In this document: piece after piece, positions 23,019 to 32,686 of the stretch
Position numbering within the stretch: position 1 is the first letter of the stretch
Layout of the letters: the number at the start of each line of letters is the position of its first letter
Assembly: GCA_003153295.1 (NCBI GenBank)
Contig: PLXY01000011.1
Location: 383,117-447,116, forward strand
From: Parachlamydiales bacterium
Lineage (GTDB): Bacteria > Chlamydiota > Chlamydiia > Chlamydiales > Rhabdochlamydiaceae
Length of the DNA stretch: 64,000 nt
Reading direction: 5' to 3'
Notes under the pieces: model-generated
Databases searched by the model: none
What the model was told of the DNA's origin: nothing
What the model saw: only the letters and a program-made list of their open reading frames with translations
Translations under genes and position numbers: made by a program

Positions 23019-25682
23019 TTAACACTCCCCCCAATTTTTTCCAATGGAAATATATACTTCCAAGGGGACTTTAAGGTCCATGACGCCTTCCATGATAGTT
23101 TTAACTTGAGCCGCTAGCTCGTGTATATGGGTATCGGGAGATTCAAATAAAAGTTCATCATGGATTTGCAAAAGCATATAGCCGAGGCCTTTCTGCTTCA
23201 GAAGATTGTCAATTTGGATCATGGCAATTTTAATCAGATCGGCAGCAGTGCCTTGTAGGGGAGTATTGATGGCTAATCTTTCAGAAGCCGCACGCACCAT
23301 CGGATTTTTTGCATTGATATCTGGAATGGGCCTTTGACGTCCTGTCATGGTGACAGCTCGGCCTGTTTTGCGGACGTTTTCTTTGCAAAATTCAAGAAAT
23401 TCTTTGACCCGTTTGTATCGCTCAAAATATTTATCAATAAAGGCGGCGGCTTCTCGATATTCGATTTTCAATCCTTGCGAGAGTCCAAAAGCTTGTTGGC
23501 CGTATAAGATCCCGAAGTTGACCGCTTTGGACTTTTGACGCATATCTTCGGTGACTTCTTGAAGAGGAACGTCAAAAACTAAAGAAGCGGTGTAGGAGTG
23601 GATGTCTTCGCCTTCATTAAAAGCTTTCAAAAGCACGGGGTCTTCGCTGAGATGTGCGAGCAAGCGGAGCTCAATCTGGGAGTAGTCGGCTGATAAAAAG
23701 CTCCAACCGCTTTCTTGAGGTTTAAAAGCTTCGCGGATTTTTTTGCCAACAGTGGAACGGATGGGAATGTTTTGGAGGTTGGGATCTTGGCAAGACAGTC
23801 TTCCGGTCGCAGCGACCGATTGATTGAAGGTGCAATGGATTCTGTGAGTTTTAGGATTGATTTCTTGCGGCAGAGAATCGACATAGGTAGAGCGGAGTTT
23901 TTCAAGGGTGCGATATTCTAAGATTTTGGTCACAATCGGAACATCATCCTGAAGATCTTCTAAAACATCGGCGCTCGTTGAAAATCCCGTTGCGGTTTTT
24001 TTCGGCGGATGGATGCCCATTTTTTCGAAGAGGATTTTGCTGAGTTGTTTGGGAGAGCTCACATTGAACTCTTCCCCTGCCATTTGATAGATCTCAGTTT
24101 CGAGCTGTAAAATATTGTGGGCGAGTTCATGCGACATCTTGCTTAAGATCTGCGGATCGACATAAATACCGCGCCTTTCCATTTTCGTTAAAACGTACAG
24201 CAGCGGAATTTCGATTTCTTGGAAAAGGGGCAAAAGATTTTTCTCAGCGAGATCTTTTTCAAAAAGCTCTTTCAGACGAACAGTGTAATCGACATCTTGA
24301 CAGCAGTAGTCACTCACTTGATCAAGAGGAGCGTCCTTCATGGAGATCTGTTTTTTCCCTTTTCCAATTAAATCTTCGATGGGATTTTTTATCTTTTGAA
24401 ACCTCTCTAATGCAAGATAGTCAAGATTATGGCGAGGATTTTGCGGCGTGAGCAGATAAGAGGCGATGATGGTATCAAATGAGATGCGAGGCTCGGGAAG
24501 GTTTTCATTGAGAAGCACATGAAAATCGTATTTGATGTTGTGCCCAAAAAAAGTAGGAGTCGGGTGTCGAAGCAACTCCGTTAATTTTTGCAGCACTTCT
24601 GTACGGTAGATATTTCCATTGAGCGGAACATACCAAGCTTGGGCCTCCCGGACAGCAAATCCGATTCCGACCAGTTCTGCCAGCAAGGGGCGTATATGAG
24701 TAGTTTCGACATCGAGGCAGATCTCTTTTTCTAAAATAAGCTTAGCGATAAGGTTGTCAAGAGAGGCAGAATCGTTGATCAATTGATAGTCTGTTTTTTC
24801 CTCTTTTGCAGGGGTAGCTGGAGGAGCGCGGGTTTCGAGTTCTTTAATCAGCGAGAGAAAATGCATTTCTTGATAGAAATCTTTCAACGTTTGCATGTCA
24901 GGTTCTTTGAGATGGAAGAATGTCTCTTCCTTAGGGAAATCGACCTCTTTATCAATCGTTGCAAGCCGCCGGCTCAATAGTGCAATTTCTTTTCCCTGAC
25001 GGACGGTCTCTTGTTTTTTAGCACCGGGGATCTTATCGGGATTTTCTAAAATGGCATCTAGAGTGCCGAATTCCTGAAGCAAGGCCGAAGCTGTTTTGGG
25101 ACCGAAACCTTCAAGACCGGGAATATTGTCAGAGCTATCACCGACAATGGCCAAGTAATCGACCATCTGTTTAGGAGTGATGCCATAGAGCTCTTCTACT
25201 TTTTTCTTATCGACAAGAAGATTATCTTTATGAGGCTGAATCATGAAAATAGTATCGTCGACGAGTTGACAGAGGTCTTTGTCGCTGCTGCAGAGAAAAA
25301 CTTTGATCCCTTGCTTTTCTGCCCAGACGGCGATACTGCCCATTGTATCATCGGCCTCTACGCCCGGAACCGATAAAAATGGAATTCCAGCGATCTCGCA
25401 CCAGTGATGAGCTTTTTCTAATTGAGGAAAAAGGTCTTCGGGCATGCTCTTGCGATGGCTTTTATATTCCGCATACATTTCGGTCCGTTTCTGTTTATTG
25501 TCAGGACCGTCGAAAACAGCGATGATATAATCCGGGGAAAAATCAGACATGAGCTTATAAATCGAACGAATAAATCCAAAGAGAGCATTTGTGCTCTCTC
25601 CTTTCGGATTGGTCATCGGTCCTATTCCATAATAGGAGCGGAATAGAAAATTGACTGCATCAACGACATACAGTTGTTTCAT
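23019..25682 (-). CDS. polA: DNA polymerase I
   Basis: An 887-residue Pol I with all three domains. Residues 1-290 are the 5'-3' exonuclease (VDAVNFLFRSYYG, VFDGPDNKQKRTEMYAEYK, GDSSDNIPG). About 310-480 is the 3'-5' exonuclease with apparently intact residues: LDVETT, HNIKYDF, and the YCCQD Tyr/Asp motif. The polymerase follows with motif A SADYSQIELRLLAHLS and motif C QIHDELLFE. Proofreading therefore looks functional, unlike in many Pol I homologues. First gene of the polA-coaE-rho operon. Confidence 0.97.
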   Translation of the reverse strand: MKQLYVVDAVNFLFRSYYGIGPMTNPKGESTNALFGFIRSIYKLMSDFSPDYIIAVFDGPDNKQKRTEMYAEYKSHRKSMPEDLFPQLEKAHHWCEIAGIPFLSVPGVEADDTMGSIAVWAEKQGIKVFLCSSDKDLCQLVDDTIFMIQPHKDNLLVDKKKVEELYGITPKQMVDYLAIVGDSSDNIPGLEGFGPKTASALLQEFGTLDAILENPDKIPGAKKQETVRQGKEIALLSRRLATIDKEVDFPKEETFFHLKEPDMQTLKDFYQEMHFLSLIKELETRAPPATPAKEEKTDYQLINDSASLDNLIAKLILEKEICLDVETTHIRPLLAELVGIGFAVREAQAWYVPLNGNIYRTEVLQKLTELLRHPTPTFFGHNIKYDFHVLLNENLPEPRISFDTIIASYLLTPQNPRHNLDYLALERFQKIKNPIEDLIGKGKKQISMKDAPLDQVSDYCCQDVDYTVRLKELFEKDLAEKNLLPLFQEIEIPLLYVLTKMERRGIYVDPQILSKMSHELAHNILQLETEIYQMAGEEFNVSSPKQLSKILFEKMGIHPPKKTATGFSTSADVLEDLQDDVPIVTKILEYRTLEKLRSTYVDSLPQEINPKTHRIHCTFNQSVAATGRLSCQDPNLQNIPIRSTVGKKIREAFKPQESGWSFLSADYSQIELRLLAHLSEDPVLLKAFNEGEDIHSYTASLVFDVPLQEVTEDMRQKSKAVNFGILYGQQAFGLSQGLKIEYREAAAFIDKYFERYKRVKEFLEFCKENVRKTGRAVTMTGRQRPIPDINAKNPMVRAASERLAINTPLQGTAADLIKIAMIQIDNLLKQKGLGYMLLQIHDELLFESPDTHIHELAAQVKTIMEGVMDLKVPLEVYISIGKNWGEC

Positions 25683-25696
25683 TAAAAAGGGGCCTC

Positions 25697-25864
25697 TAGT
25701 GCTCTGTTACAAAAGTTTTTGACGTTTCGGCTGCGTCAAAACCCCGCGTTTCGTCGATCGTAAAGCGCGCTGTATTTACTTAATACAGCTAGCTTTACGA
25801 TCGACGAACCCCCGGTAGTTTTCACGTCAGCCCAAACGTCAAAAACTTTTGTAACAGAGCACTA
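25697..25864. repeat. 168-bp palindromic element between sohB and polA
   Basis: 31-base outer arms (25697-25727 and 25834-25864) are perfectly complementary. Inner 17-base arms (25750-25766 and 25792-25808) are also perfect, with a nested GCTGTATT/AATACAGC hairpin, and the remaining stretches pair imperfectly. The right arm includes the TAG stop codon of sohB. The structure suggests a MITE-like insertion that supplied the sohB stop, or a processed structural element working as terminator. Confidence 0.85.
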
Positions 25865-26899
25865 AGGCTGATAGAGATAGAGCACTTTTCCATTTAAGTC
25901 AGGGTTATTGATGGGAGAGGACAGTCCTAAAGACTGCAAAAATTTATGGGGAGAAAGAGATTGGGCCAAGCTGTTGAAGAAAGGACGTTGAGGGACCAGC
26001 TGCACGACTTGATATTTTTCAGTGGAAGGGATTTGAGCAGCTGCGACCAGTTCTGTCAATGTCCGGCTATAGTCCATGTCGCCGCCGTCAATATACCCTA
26101 ATTCTTCTGCATCTTTGGCAATAAAGATATGAGCGCCATAATCATTAACTAAATTTTCTCGAGTCAGTTTGGGGCGTGCAGTCGTGACGATAGAAACAAA
26201 CCGGTCGTATAAAGCGGCCATGATCACTCTTAGATTGGCATCTTCATCAGGCTTCCAAGGTCTAAAGGGGTTGAGCTCGTCTTTATCCTTACCTTGGGTC
26301 AAAGTCAAAGCGCCGACGCCGACTTTTGTCATTGCATCGGAAAAATTGAATACAGGACCTAATCTCACACCCACAGAACCGATAATACTCGATGGAGAGG
26401 CATAAATTTTATCGGCTACGCAAGCGATGTACATGCCGGCAGAGGCGCACAGCCCATCGACATAAGCGTAGATAGGAACATTATATTTGGCCTTATAGTC
26501 AGAAAGGGCGCGATAAATGGTATCGCAATCACTGGAAGATCCGCCCGGAGTATCGACATAGAGAAGAATGGCCTTTACACGATTTCCAGTTAAAAAATCT
26601 TCACGAGAATCGAGGAGGACGCTATCAATTTTATCGCTTGTTAAGTCTCCAATTCCAATGACTCCTCGGAGATCGATGCGCAAAATAGCGGGAGTATGTC
26701 CAGAAAGCATCGAACGCTGGCCTTGAGCATCGGGCATGATGACAGGATTTGCCTTAGGGGGAAGGAATTGCGGGCCTACGATGAAAGAAAGCGCCATCCC
26801 GATCACACCGATTCCTATGGCAATCCCTAAGATAGTCGCAAGCGCGGTGCATAAAGAACGAATAGCTCCAATAAAGATCGACTCGCGCGTAAAATTCAT
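25862..26899 (-). CDS. sohB: S49 family signal peptide peptidase / SohB-like protease
   Basis: A 345-residue membrane protease. An N-terminal membrane anchor spans about 20-43. The Ser/Lys dyad is visible: the nucleophile in GLCASAGMY near residue 153 and the Lys in QGKDKDELNPFRP near 205. LLYVDTPGGSSSDCDTI is the typical S49 strand. It cleaves residual signal peptides in the membrane. Its stop codon lies inside a long palindromic repeat. From memory, sohB precedes polA in C. trachomatis too, supporting the assignment. Confidence 0.9.
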   Translation of the reverse strand: MNFTRESIFIGAIRSLCTALATILGIAIGIGVIGMALSFIVGPQFLPPKANPVIMPDAQGQRSMLSGHTPAILRIDLRGVIGIGDLTSDKIDSVLLDSREDFLTGNRVKAILLYVDTPGGSSSDCDTIYRALSDYKAKYNVPIYAYVDGLCASAGMYIACVADKIYASPSSIIGSVGVRLGPVFNFSDAMTKVGVGALTLTQGKDKDELNPFRPWKPDEDANLRVIMAALYDRFVSIVTTARPKLTRENLVNDYGAHIFIAKDAEELGYIDGGDMDYSRTLTELVAAAQIPSTEKYQVVQLVPQRPFFNSLAQSLSPHKFLQSLGLSSPINNPDLNGKVLYLYQP

Positions 26900-26929
26900 A
26901 CACCTCTCCCTATAACTGAATTTATTATC

Positions 26930-27709
26930 TTATGTCCGCGGGAGATTTTCAGCTATAAACTTTTGAACTTGCGGGGCATTTTCTATTTTTTGAAGAGCTG
27001 AAAAATGCTCTTGGGGTATTTCTTTCCAATGGATTTGAAGTCTCTCAGCAATATATGCGTCCGACCCTTGTCTTTGGATGAGGCTGCTCAAATAAAAATA
27101 ATACAAATGATCTAATTCCGGTCCATTTCGAGCATCTCCTAGCATGGTCAAAACAATATTGGTAATTTCTCTAAGTTTGTCCCCATCCGCATAAGCCACA
27201 TCTAGCATCATGATAACATGTTCTTTGGTCTTGCAGAGCCCGGGGTAAACAATATAAGTGGAAGGAGATGTCACTTCAAATAACTTGCGAAGCCGTTCCG
27301 GTTGGTTACTGAGTAGCGTAAAGATATGTTCTATATTTTCATTCGTCCAGCAATAGGGAGTCGTTAGCAGTTGTTCTAGGGGTAAAGAGTTCACGGCCTT
27401 AGTTAAATAAGCTAGCATAACTTTAGGATCTCTTTGCTTTTTCGCAATTTCATCCATTTGTAGACTGAATGATCGAGGAGTACATCGCATCTGAGCGGCA
27501 ATAGAGCGAGGTGATAGGGTATTAGGGATTCTAGAATGCCAGATCCAGGATAATAGAGACTTTAGACCGAAGTAAGTTCCCTTCTGTAAAGTTTCTTTTT
27601 CAGCGTCTTCATTCAGCGTTAATCCTTTTTCTAAAGCAGCGGCCAGCCTCTCCATATCGAGGGGAGTAACTGAGGGAATTCCGTCTGTAGTAGCTGTAGC
27701 TCTAATCAT
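26930..27709 (-). CDS. Hypothetical helical protein
   Basis: A 259-residue protein, soluble and mainly helical, without signal, membrane span or known motif. Cys residues are scattered (CTPRSFS, YCWTNEN, GLCKTKE). A repeated leucine-rich helix pattern gives a faint impression of an alpha-solenoid. It is upstream of sohB by 30 bases and may share its transcript; divergent from mscS with only 43 bases between. Function unknown. Confidence 0.6.
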   Translation of the reverse strand: MIRATATTDGIPSVTPLDMERLAAALEKGLTLNEDAEKETLQKGTYFGLKSLLSWIWHSRIPNTLSPRSIAAQMRCTPRSFSLQMDEIAKKQRDPKVMLAYLTKAVNSLPLEQLLTTPYCWTNENIEHIFTLLSNQPERLRKLFEVTSPSTYIVYPGLCKTKEHVIMMLDVAYADGDKLREITNIVLTMLGDARNGPELDHLYYFYLSSLIQRQGSDAYIAERLQIHWKEIPQEHFSALQKIENAPQVQKFIAENLPRT

Positions 27710-27752
27710 GTTTATATGTTATAATTTGGCTAAAATTTAACCAAGAAAACGT

Positions 27753-28793
27753 ATGATTTCAAATTATTTTTGGCTGCTTGAAGCACTCGCTGGTTTCTTG
27801 GGGGTCTTTGCCCTTCAATATGGAATTAAAAAAATCCTTTCATTGGCCAGTAAAACTCGAGGGGAAAACTGGCACCTTCGGATCGCTAGGATATTAAAGC
27901 CTCCTGTGACGACGCTCATCTGGGCTCTTTTTGCCGTCCATTTGGTCAAGGTTTTTGGCCGCCATTTTGATATTACTTTCGGGATGGAATATTTAGGGGC
28001 TATTCGAAAAACTGCATTGATCACCTGCAGTGCATGGCTTTTCTTCCGTTGGAAAAATGAGATGGAAAATGCACTATTGAGTGATTCTCATAAAAAAGTT
28101 GATGCGACCACAGTACGAATGGTCGGACGGTTAGTGGTATTGGTGATTGGCCTTGTCACGACTTTAATCGTCATGCAACTTTTTGGAGTTAATGTTCTCC
28201 CTCTCTTGACATTTGGTAGTATTGGTGCTGCTGCCATCGGTTTTGCTAGTAAAGATGTTATAGCTAATTTTTGCAGCGGGATTATGCTTCAGATCACTCG
28301 TCCTTTTGTTCGGGGAGATCAAATTCTTCTGCCTGAAAAGCATATCGAGGGCCATATTGAAGACATCGGTTGGTTCCGGACATCCATTCGGGATACAGAG
28401 AAAAGATCCGTTTATTTGCCTAATAACTACTTTTCAACCATGGTCGTCATTAATGCGACACGAATTACCCATAAGCGTCTTAAACAGACGCTGAAGCTGC
28501 CTTTAAACGAGATTGGGAAGATTTCCGATGCCATCCCTAAGATCCGCGAAGCCATCAGCCATACTCGAACAATCGATAACGGGTTTCCCGTTCATGTGTT
28601 TTTAAAGACTTTTGGCGACTATGCCTGTGAAATTGAGATTGAAGCTTATTCTACTATTATCGACAACGCGACATTCAATAAATTCCAGCAAGAAGTCTTG
28701 TTGAAGGTTCAAAGCATCTTGGCAGAAACGGAGATCCCGTTTGCCCTGCCTATGTTGAACCTATCCTCTATTACTCAAGAGAGAAACGTTTAG
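27753..28793 (+). CDS. mscS: MscS-family mechanosensitive channel
   Basis: A 346-residue protein with membrane spans near residues 5-20, 50-70, 90-105 and 125-150. The pore-lining helix and beta domain follow: TFGSIGAAAIGFASKDVIANF, then RPFVRGDQI and VYLPNN. These match the MscS domain order. It opens under hypo-osmotic stress to release solutes across the inner membrane. The stop overlaps the convergent pgsA end by four bases. Confidence 0.92.
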   Translation: MISNYFWLLEALAGFLGVFALQYGIKKILSLASKTRGENWHLRIARILKPPVTTLIWALFAVHLVKVFGRHFDITFGMEYLGAIRKTALITCSAWLFFRWKNEMENALLSDSHKKVDATTVRMVGRLVVLVIGLVTTLIVMQLFGVNVLPLLTFGSIGAAAIGFASKDVIANFCSGIMLQITRPFVRGDQILLPEKHIEGHIEDIGWFRTSIRDTEKRSVYLPNNYFSTMVVINATRITHKRLKQTLKLPLNEIGKISDAIPKIREAISHTRTIDNGFPVHVFLKTFGDYACEIEIEAYSTIIDNATFNKFQQEVLLKVQSILAETEIPFALPMLNLSSITQERNV

Positions 28794-29299
28794 GGTGTTG
28801 TGGACGCAGACTTTTTAAATTGGAAAAGCTCGATGAGGGCCAGTCCTGCAAAGACCACAAATGAGGCGTAAAGATACCAAGGTATCATGAAACCCAGCGT
28901 CAAAGCGATTAAGACAACAAACTGCAGCGCCGTGGTGATCTTGCCCCAGCGGATGGCCCGGAATTCATAACTTTGCCAAAGACCCGAAAGACTTAAGTAC
29001 AGCCCAAACAAGCAAAGTGCAAAATCACGAGAAATCATCATTAGCCCTTGCCATGGCAGCAACCGGTGCTCCGATAGCAAGACTCCTAGGCAAAAAACAA
29101 CAAAGAATTTGTCCATTGCAGGATCTAGAACGGCTCCAAAACGGGTCGTCGTATGCCATTTTCTGGCCAAATAGCCATCAATAGAGTCCGTGAGCATAGC
29201 TAAAAGTATGGCAATGAGCCGGACGATGGGGCTTTCAAATAAGAATAAGAAAGCCAAAGGGGCCCTGAGAAGGGATAAGCTGTTTGATAGATTAAACAT
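28790..29299 (-). CDS. pgsA: CDP-alcohol phosphatidyltransferase (PgsA-like)
   Basis: A 169-residue membrane enzyme with the CDP-alcohol phosphotransferase signature D-x2-D-G-x2-A-R-x8-G-x3-D-x3-D, seen as DSIDGYLARKW then FGAVLDPAMDK near residues 38-64. It transfers a phosphatidyl group from CDP-diacylglycerol, most likely to glycerol-3-phosphate for phosphatidylglycerol. From memory, C. trachomatis has a pgsA gene between npt1 and dnaB. It follows the DedA gene by five bases, same operon. Confidence 0.9.
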   Translation of the reverse strand: MFNLSNSLSLLRAPLAFLFLFESPIVRLIAILLAMLTDSIDGYLARKWHTTTRFGAVLDPAMDKFFVVFCLGVLLSEHRLLPWQGLMMISRDFALCLFGLYLSLSGLWQSYEFRAIRWGKITTALQFVVLIALTLGFMIPWYLYASFVVFAGLALIELFQFKKSASTTP

Positions 29300-29304
29300 G
29301 ATCT

Positions 29305-29922
29305 TTACAAATTTTCTAGGGCTCTTTTTTTCCTTCGCTTATACCAAATGTAGGTAATTACCGTCACACTGAAAGCTAAAAAAATTAACATATTGAGGGT
29401 CTTAAGATGATTAAATAGCACCTGATAATTTTGCCCTAAAACATAAAAACAATAAAAACAAACGGAAGACCAGGTGAAGCAAGCCAAAAGATCCCAAAGC
29501 GCGAATTTCAAAAAGGAAACTCGGCTCATCCCACTCGACATGAAAATACAGTTTCTCACACCAAATGGAATAAATCGTCCGACTAATAACGTCCAAAGAC
29601 CATGTTTGCTGTAAAAGCGCTGAATTTTTTCGAGTCTCTCGACCGGCATGAGTTTGGAGAACCATTTATATCGGCAAAAACGTTTCCCTAAAAGACGGCC
29701 GAACCAATAGGCGATCCAGGCTGAAAAATAACATCCCAAGAAGATAGAGAAGTAGAGATGCCATAGATGTTGTGGAATGATGGCAGCAGCTAAAAACCCG
29801 CCAACAACTATGAGAATATCGGCGCTAATAGGGATATTGAAGCCCGCAAGCAGGATAGCGCCAAAAATAAACCAATGGGCATTTTCGGCATGTAGCATGA
29901 GCCACTCAATCAACGATTCCAT
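29305..29922 (-). CDS. DedA family membrane protein
   Basis: A 205-residue protein with the DedA/SNARE-associated (VTT) pattern: re-entrant segment NIPISADILIVVGGF near 29-43, and GLWTLLVGRFIPFGVRNCIFMSSGM near 107-131 with the conserved G-R-F-x-P. It ends with a transmembrane helix and basic tail (YKRRKKR). DedA proteins are linked to lipid flipping and membrane homeostasis, which fits its operon partner pgsA just downstream. Confidence 0.88.
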   Translation of the reverse strand: MESLIEWLMLHAENAHWFIFGAILLAGFNIPISADILIVVGGFLAAAIIPQHLWHLYFSIFLGCYFSAWIAYWFGRLLGKRFCRYKWFSKLMPVERLEKIQRFYSKHGLWTLLVGRFIPFGVRNCIFMSSGMSRVSFLKFALWDLLACFTWSSVCFYCFYVLGQNYQVLFNHLKTLNMLIFLAFSVTVITYIWYKRRKKRALENL

Positions 29923-30067
29923 AAAACCATCTTCTAGCTTTGAAACGATTTTTGCACGATTAAATTTCCTATAGCATCAAGCTTATCTTGATTCGATTTT
30001 ACCTTCATTGTTTAAAAAAATGAAAATAATAATATTTTTAAAATAAATAATATGTAATTATACAATT

Positions 30068-30535
30068 ATGATGAAACGAAAAGAAGTTGATCGAGTATTT
30101 CGGTTAGTATTAGCGATTATTATAGCTTTGATGTTAATTGGGGCTGCTGTTGTTAAAATACTGTATCCTAGTAAGCTGCTCCATGATTTTTTCTTTATCA
30201 TCAGTATTTTTGAGATCGCCCTGGCGATCGCTGTCGCGGTCTTCTGGGATCGATGGGGAATGTGGGCCCTTTTGTCCCTCATTTTCGCCATCTGGGCCGG
30301 ATATTCATTATATGCTGCCATCTTTGGCCTGCCCTGCCTCTGCCTAGGGGTAGCTGTCACGCTCCCTCAAGGGACATCACTCATGGTCAATTTCTTAATG
30401 GCTGCCTTGTCTTGGGTCGTCCTCAAGGATATGCAAGTTTCCCACAAGACATTTATAAAGCTGATACTATTAGCCTTCGTTTTAGTAGGAATAGGCTTTG
30501 TATTTTCTTCTTATTTATATTACATTCGATTCTAA
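30068..30535 (+). CDS. MauE/DoxX-like membrane protein
   Basis: A 155-residue protein with four or five membrane spans. The pattern A..KI..P..L..FF..IS.FEIALAIAVAVFW and the short cysteine motif GLPCLCLG are like MauE/DoxX-type proteins, in which such cysteines assist thiol/quinone redox chemistry. It starts at a double ATG without clear Shine-Dalgarno sequence. It stands alone between divergent dedA and a small helical protein. The family is a moderate-confidence call. Confidence 0.55.
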   Translation: MMKRKEVDRVFRLVLAIIIALMLIGAAVVKILYPSKLLHDFFFIISIFEIALAIAVAVFWDRWGMWALLSLIFAIWAGYSLYAAIFGLPCLCLGVAVTLPQGTSLMVNFLMAALSWVVLKDMQVSHKTFIKLILLAFVLVGIGFVFSSYLYYIRF

Positions 30536-30602
30536 TTTTATTTAAAATTTTAATTGTAATTTAAAACAAATTGTAATTAACTAGAGATATATAGGGGGGA
30601 TT

Positions 30603-30935
30603 ATGACAAACAATTCTTCATTGGAAGCTAACATTGCTGCTGCAAAAACAGCTGTCCATGAAATGATGAAAAGCTGGAACCATTGGAAAAACGCCCGTGA
30701 TGACCGAGCAAGGTTCGAATGTATTGCTGCCTATGCAGCTGCATTTACTAGTTGCAAAGTCTACATTGAGAACTACTTAAGACGTCTTTATCCGAATGAA
30801 AAAAGAATGCCGATGAAGGTCTCACAAGATATCCGTAACATCGTCAATGACATGGACCGTATTGAAAAAGTCAATGACAAGATGCTTCAAAAAGCGATCC
30901 AGGATATTGATCAGCTCAGCAGAGATGCGGCTTAA
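30603..30935 (+). CDS. Small helical protein of unknown function
   Basis: A 110-residue protein, all-helical in composition, with balanced charges (pI near neutral by eye), no signal and no span. AGGGGGG seven bases before the ATG is a strong ribosome-binding site, so expression is probably high. Aromatic/Cys core positions (SWNHWKNARDDRARFECIAAY) suggest a compact four-helix fold. I do not recognise it. It converges on the second translocase gene three bases downstream. Confidence 0.7.
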   Translation: MTNNSSLEANIAAAKTAVHEMMKSWNHWKNARDDRARFECIAAYAAAFTSCKVYIENYLRRLYPNEKRMPMKVSQDIRNIVNDMDRIEKVNDKMLQKAIQDIDQLSRDAA

Positions 30936-30938
30936 GAA

Positions 30939-32492
30939 TTAAGAAGTTGTTAAGACAGGTTCTTCTTCTTTTGCAGTTGCAGTTTCCGAAGCTTCGGCCT
31001 GTGATTGTTCTGCAGCAAGCTGGTTGAACTGCTTGCCCAGGACTTTGACTGCAAAGACCCAGCCGATGACTGCAATGAGCAAAAGGAAGGCAACGATATG
31101 GATGCTGCCGACAATCGATCCAAAAATAATCAGCAGAAATTGATACATCAAGGATGCGCCCGATTTTCCCAGACGTGAACCCAGGCCGTCGATCGCAGGT
31201 TTTCCTTTCATCTTGGATTCTTGGCTTAAAGGCACAAAGGCAAGTTCTTTTGTCTGATCGACCAGACTGTACTTTGTTCCTCTCAGCAGGCAGTTTTGTA
31301 AAGAGCCCAAGAAAACGGCCAGTACAATAGGTGAAGTTCCAATAGCTGCGCAGATTTCAATCAGAGTAGCCTTCGGCAGAAGAAGCGCGGCAAAGAAAAG
31401 AGCGCCGGTTACTAAAGTCAGGATCGGAGCGATCAAAGCACTTTTCGTCCATCCCAAGGCCCGGATGACATTCCCCGAAATAAAGAGAGAAATCAAAGCT
31501 GCCAAGAGGGCGATCCAGAAATTGATGCCTGCCATATAAGAGTTAAAGTCGGCAGTTGTAGGATAGAGCTGTTTGACTTGGTCTTTCCAGACCACTTCAG
31601 CTAGATTGATCACGATATTGAAAGTGATCACAAGAACGGCGATGCACATGAGGTATTTGGACTTAGTGAGAAATCTAAAGCTTTTGCGCATGCCCATTTT
31701 AATGGGGGACTCCCGGTGGGCTTTCAACGTCTCTTCGGTATAGCCGAGCCCCTGGCGATTCAGCCACCAATAGAGTCCCATGCTGATCAGGCTGGTCCCA
31801 ACAATCACTAAATTCATCAAAGTGAATGACTGATCCCAGCTATTTTTCCCAAAAGGCAGGGAAGCATTGAAAATATGAGTGGTCAGATTTTTAACTAAAA
31901 AGGCGGCGGCGACCCCTGAAAGATTGGTCCCGACTCCGATCAGTCCATAGAAACGTTTGGCATCTTTAACAGAGGTGACATCATTGGCAAAGCCCCAGAA
32001 GAGCACTGTCATGATCATGGTGCTCCACATCTCCGCCATCACATAGAAAGTCGTAAAGGTCCAATTCCGGATGATGGCCACAAGACCACTGCATCCTTTA
32101 GGCAAGACGCCTTGGAGATAGTCGGCAAATTCATGAGGATGTAAAGCATCTCTGTTAGGATAGAGGAAAAAGGTAAAAGCAACAAAATAAGCGATATAGA
32201 ACCAGATCATCGCATAAAAGATCGTCCTTCGGTTGAAGAAATTCGAAAGACGCGTAAACAAGAACATCATCAAGATGGCGGTGGGCATGATGGCCCAGAC
32301 TTTAATATAGGGAAGAGCTTCAGCTCCCGAGGAAGGAGCCGTAATAATCACGCCGTCTTTTATAATTTTTAGAAGATAATAATTGAAACAGATGAGGAAA
32401 GAAATGAGGAGCATCGGAATGAATTTTCGGTGTTCTTCCCGATGTACAGGCCATAAAAAGGCACGTAAAGTGCCAAATGCCTTGTTACTCAT
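30939..32492 (-). CDS. ADP/ATP translocase (NTT family), copy 2
   Basis: A 517-residue paralogue of the protein at 8577-10148. It shares PVHREEHRKF, FLICFNYYLLK, KDGVIITAPSSGAEALPYIKVW and DQTKELAFVPLSQESKMKGKPAIDG. About 12 membrane spans. The two differ in several pore-facing positions, e.g. RAAKDS versus KIIKDG, so they may have split substrates (ATP/ADP exchange versus nucleotide uptake). The C-terminus has an extra Glu/Ala/Thr tail. Single gene with its own 180-base upstream region. Confidence 0.93.
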   Translation of the reverse strand: MSNKAFGTLRAFLWPVHREEHRKFIPMLLISFLICFNYYLLKIIKDGVIITAPSSGAEALPYIKVWAIMPTAILMMFLFTRLSNFFNRRTIFYAMIWFYIAYFVAFTFFLYPNRDALHPHEFADYLQGVLPKGCSGLVAIIRNWTFTTFYVMAEMWSTMIMTVLFWGFANDVTSVKDAKRFYGLIGVGTNLSGVAAAFLVKNLTTHIFNASLPFGKNSWDQSFTLMNLVIVGTSLISMGLYWWLNRQGLGYTEETLKAHRESPIKMGMRKSFRFLTKSKYLMCIAVLVITFNIVINLAEVVWKDQVKQLYPTTADFNSYMAGINFWIALLAALISLFISGNVIRALGWTKSALIAPILTLVTGALFFAALLLPKATLIEICAAIGTSPIVLAVFLGSLQNCLLRGTKYSLVDQTKELAFVPLSQESKMKGKPAIDGLGSRLGKSGASLMYQFLLIIFGSIVGSIHIVAFLLLIAVIGWVFAVKVLGKQFNQLAAEQSQAEASETATAKEEEPVLTTS

Positions 32493-32686
32493 GCGCCCCT
32501 GTGTTATTCGCCCTATATTCTATAGGGGTAAAACCTTAAAGACAATCAAAAATTACAAGAATCGCTACGACTTCTTCTGCTCCCCATCCATAAAAGTATT
32601 TCCTTTATTATTCAAGAAAGGTCTTTAACCCCTTGGGGTAAATTCAAGAGATTATTTATACTTCCAGCAAAAAATTGGAGTTTTTC

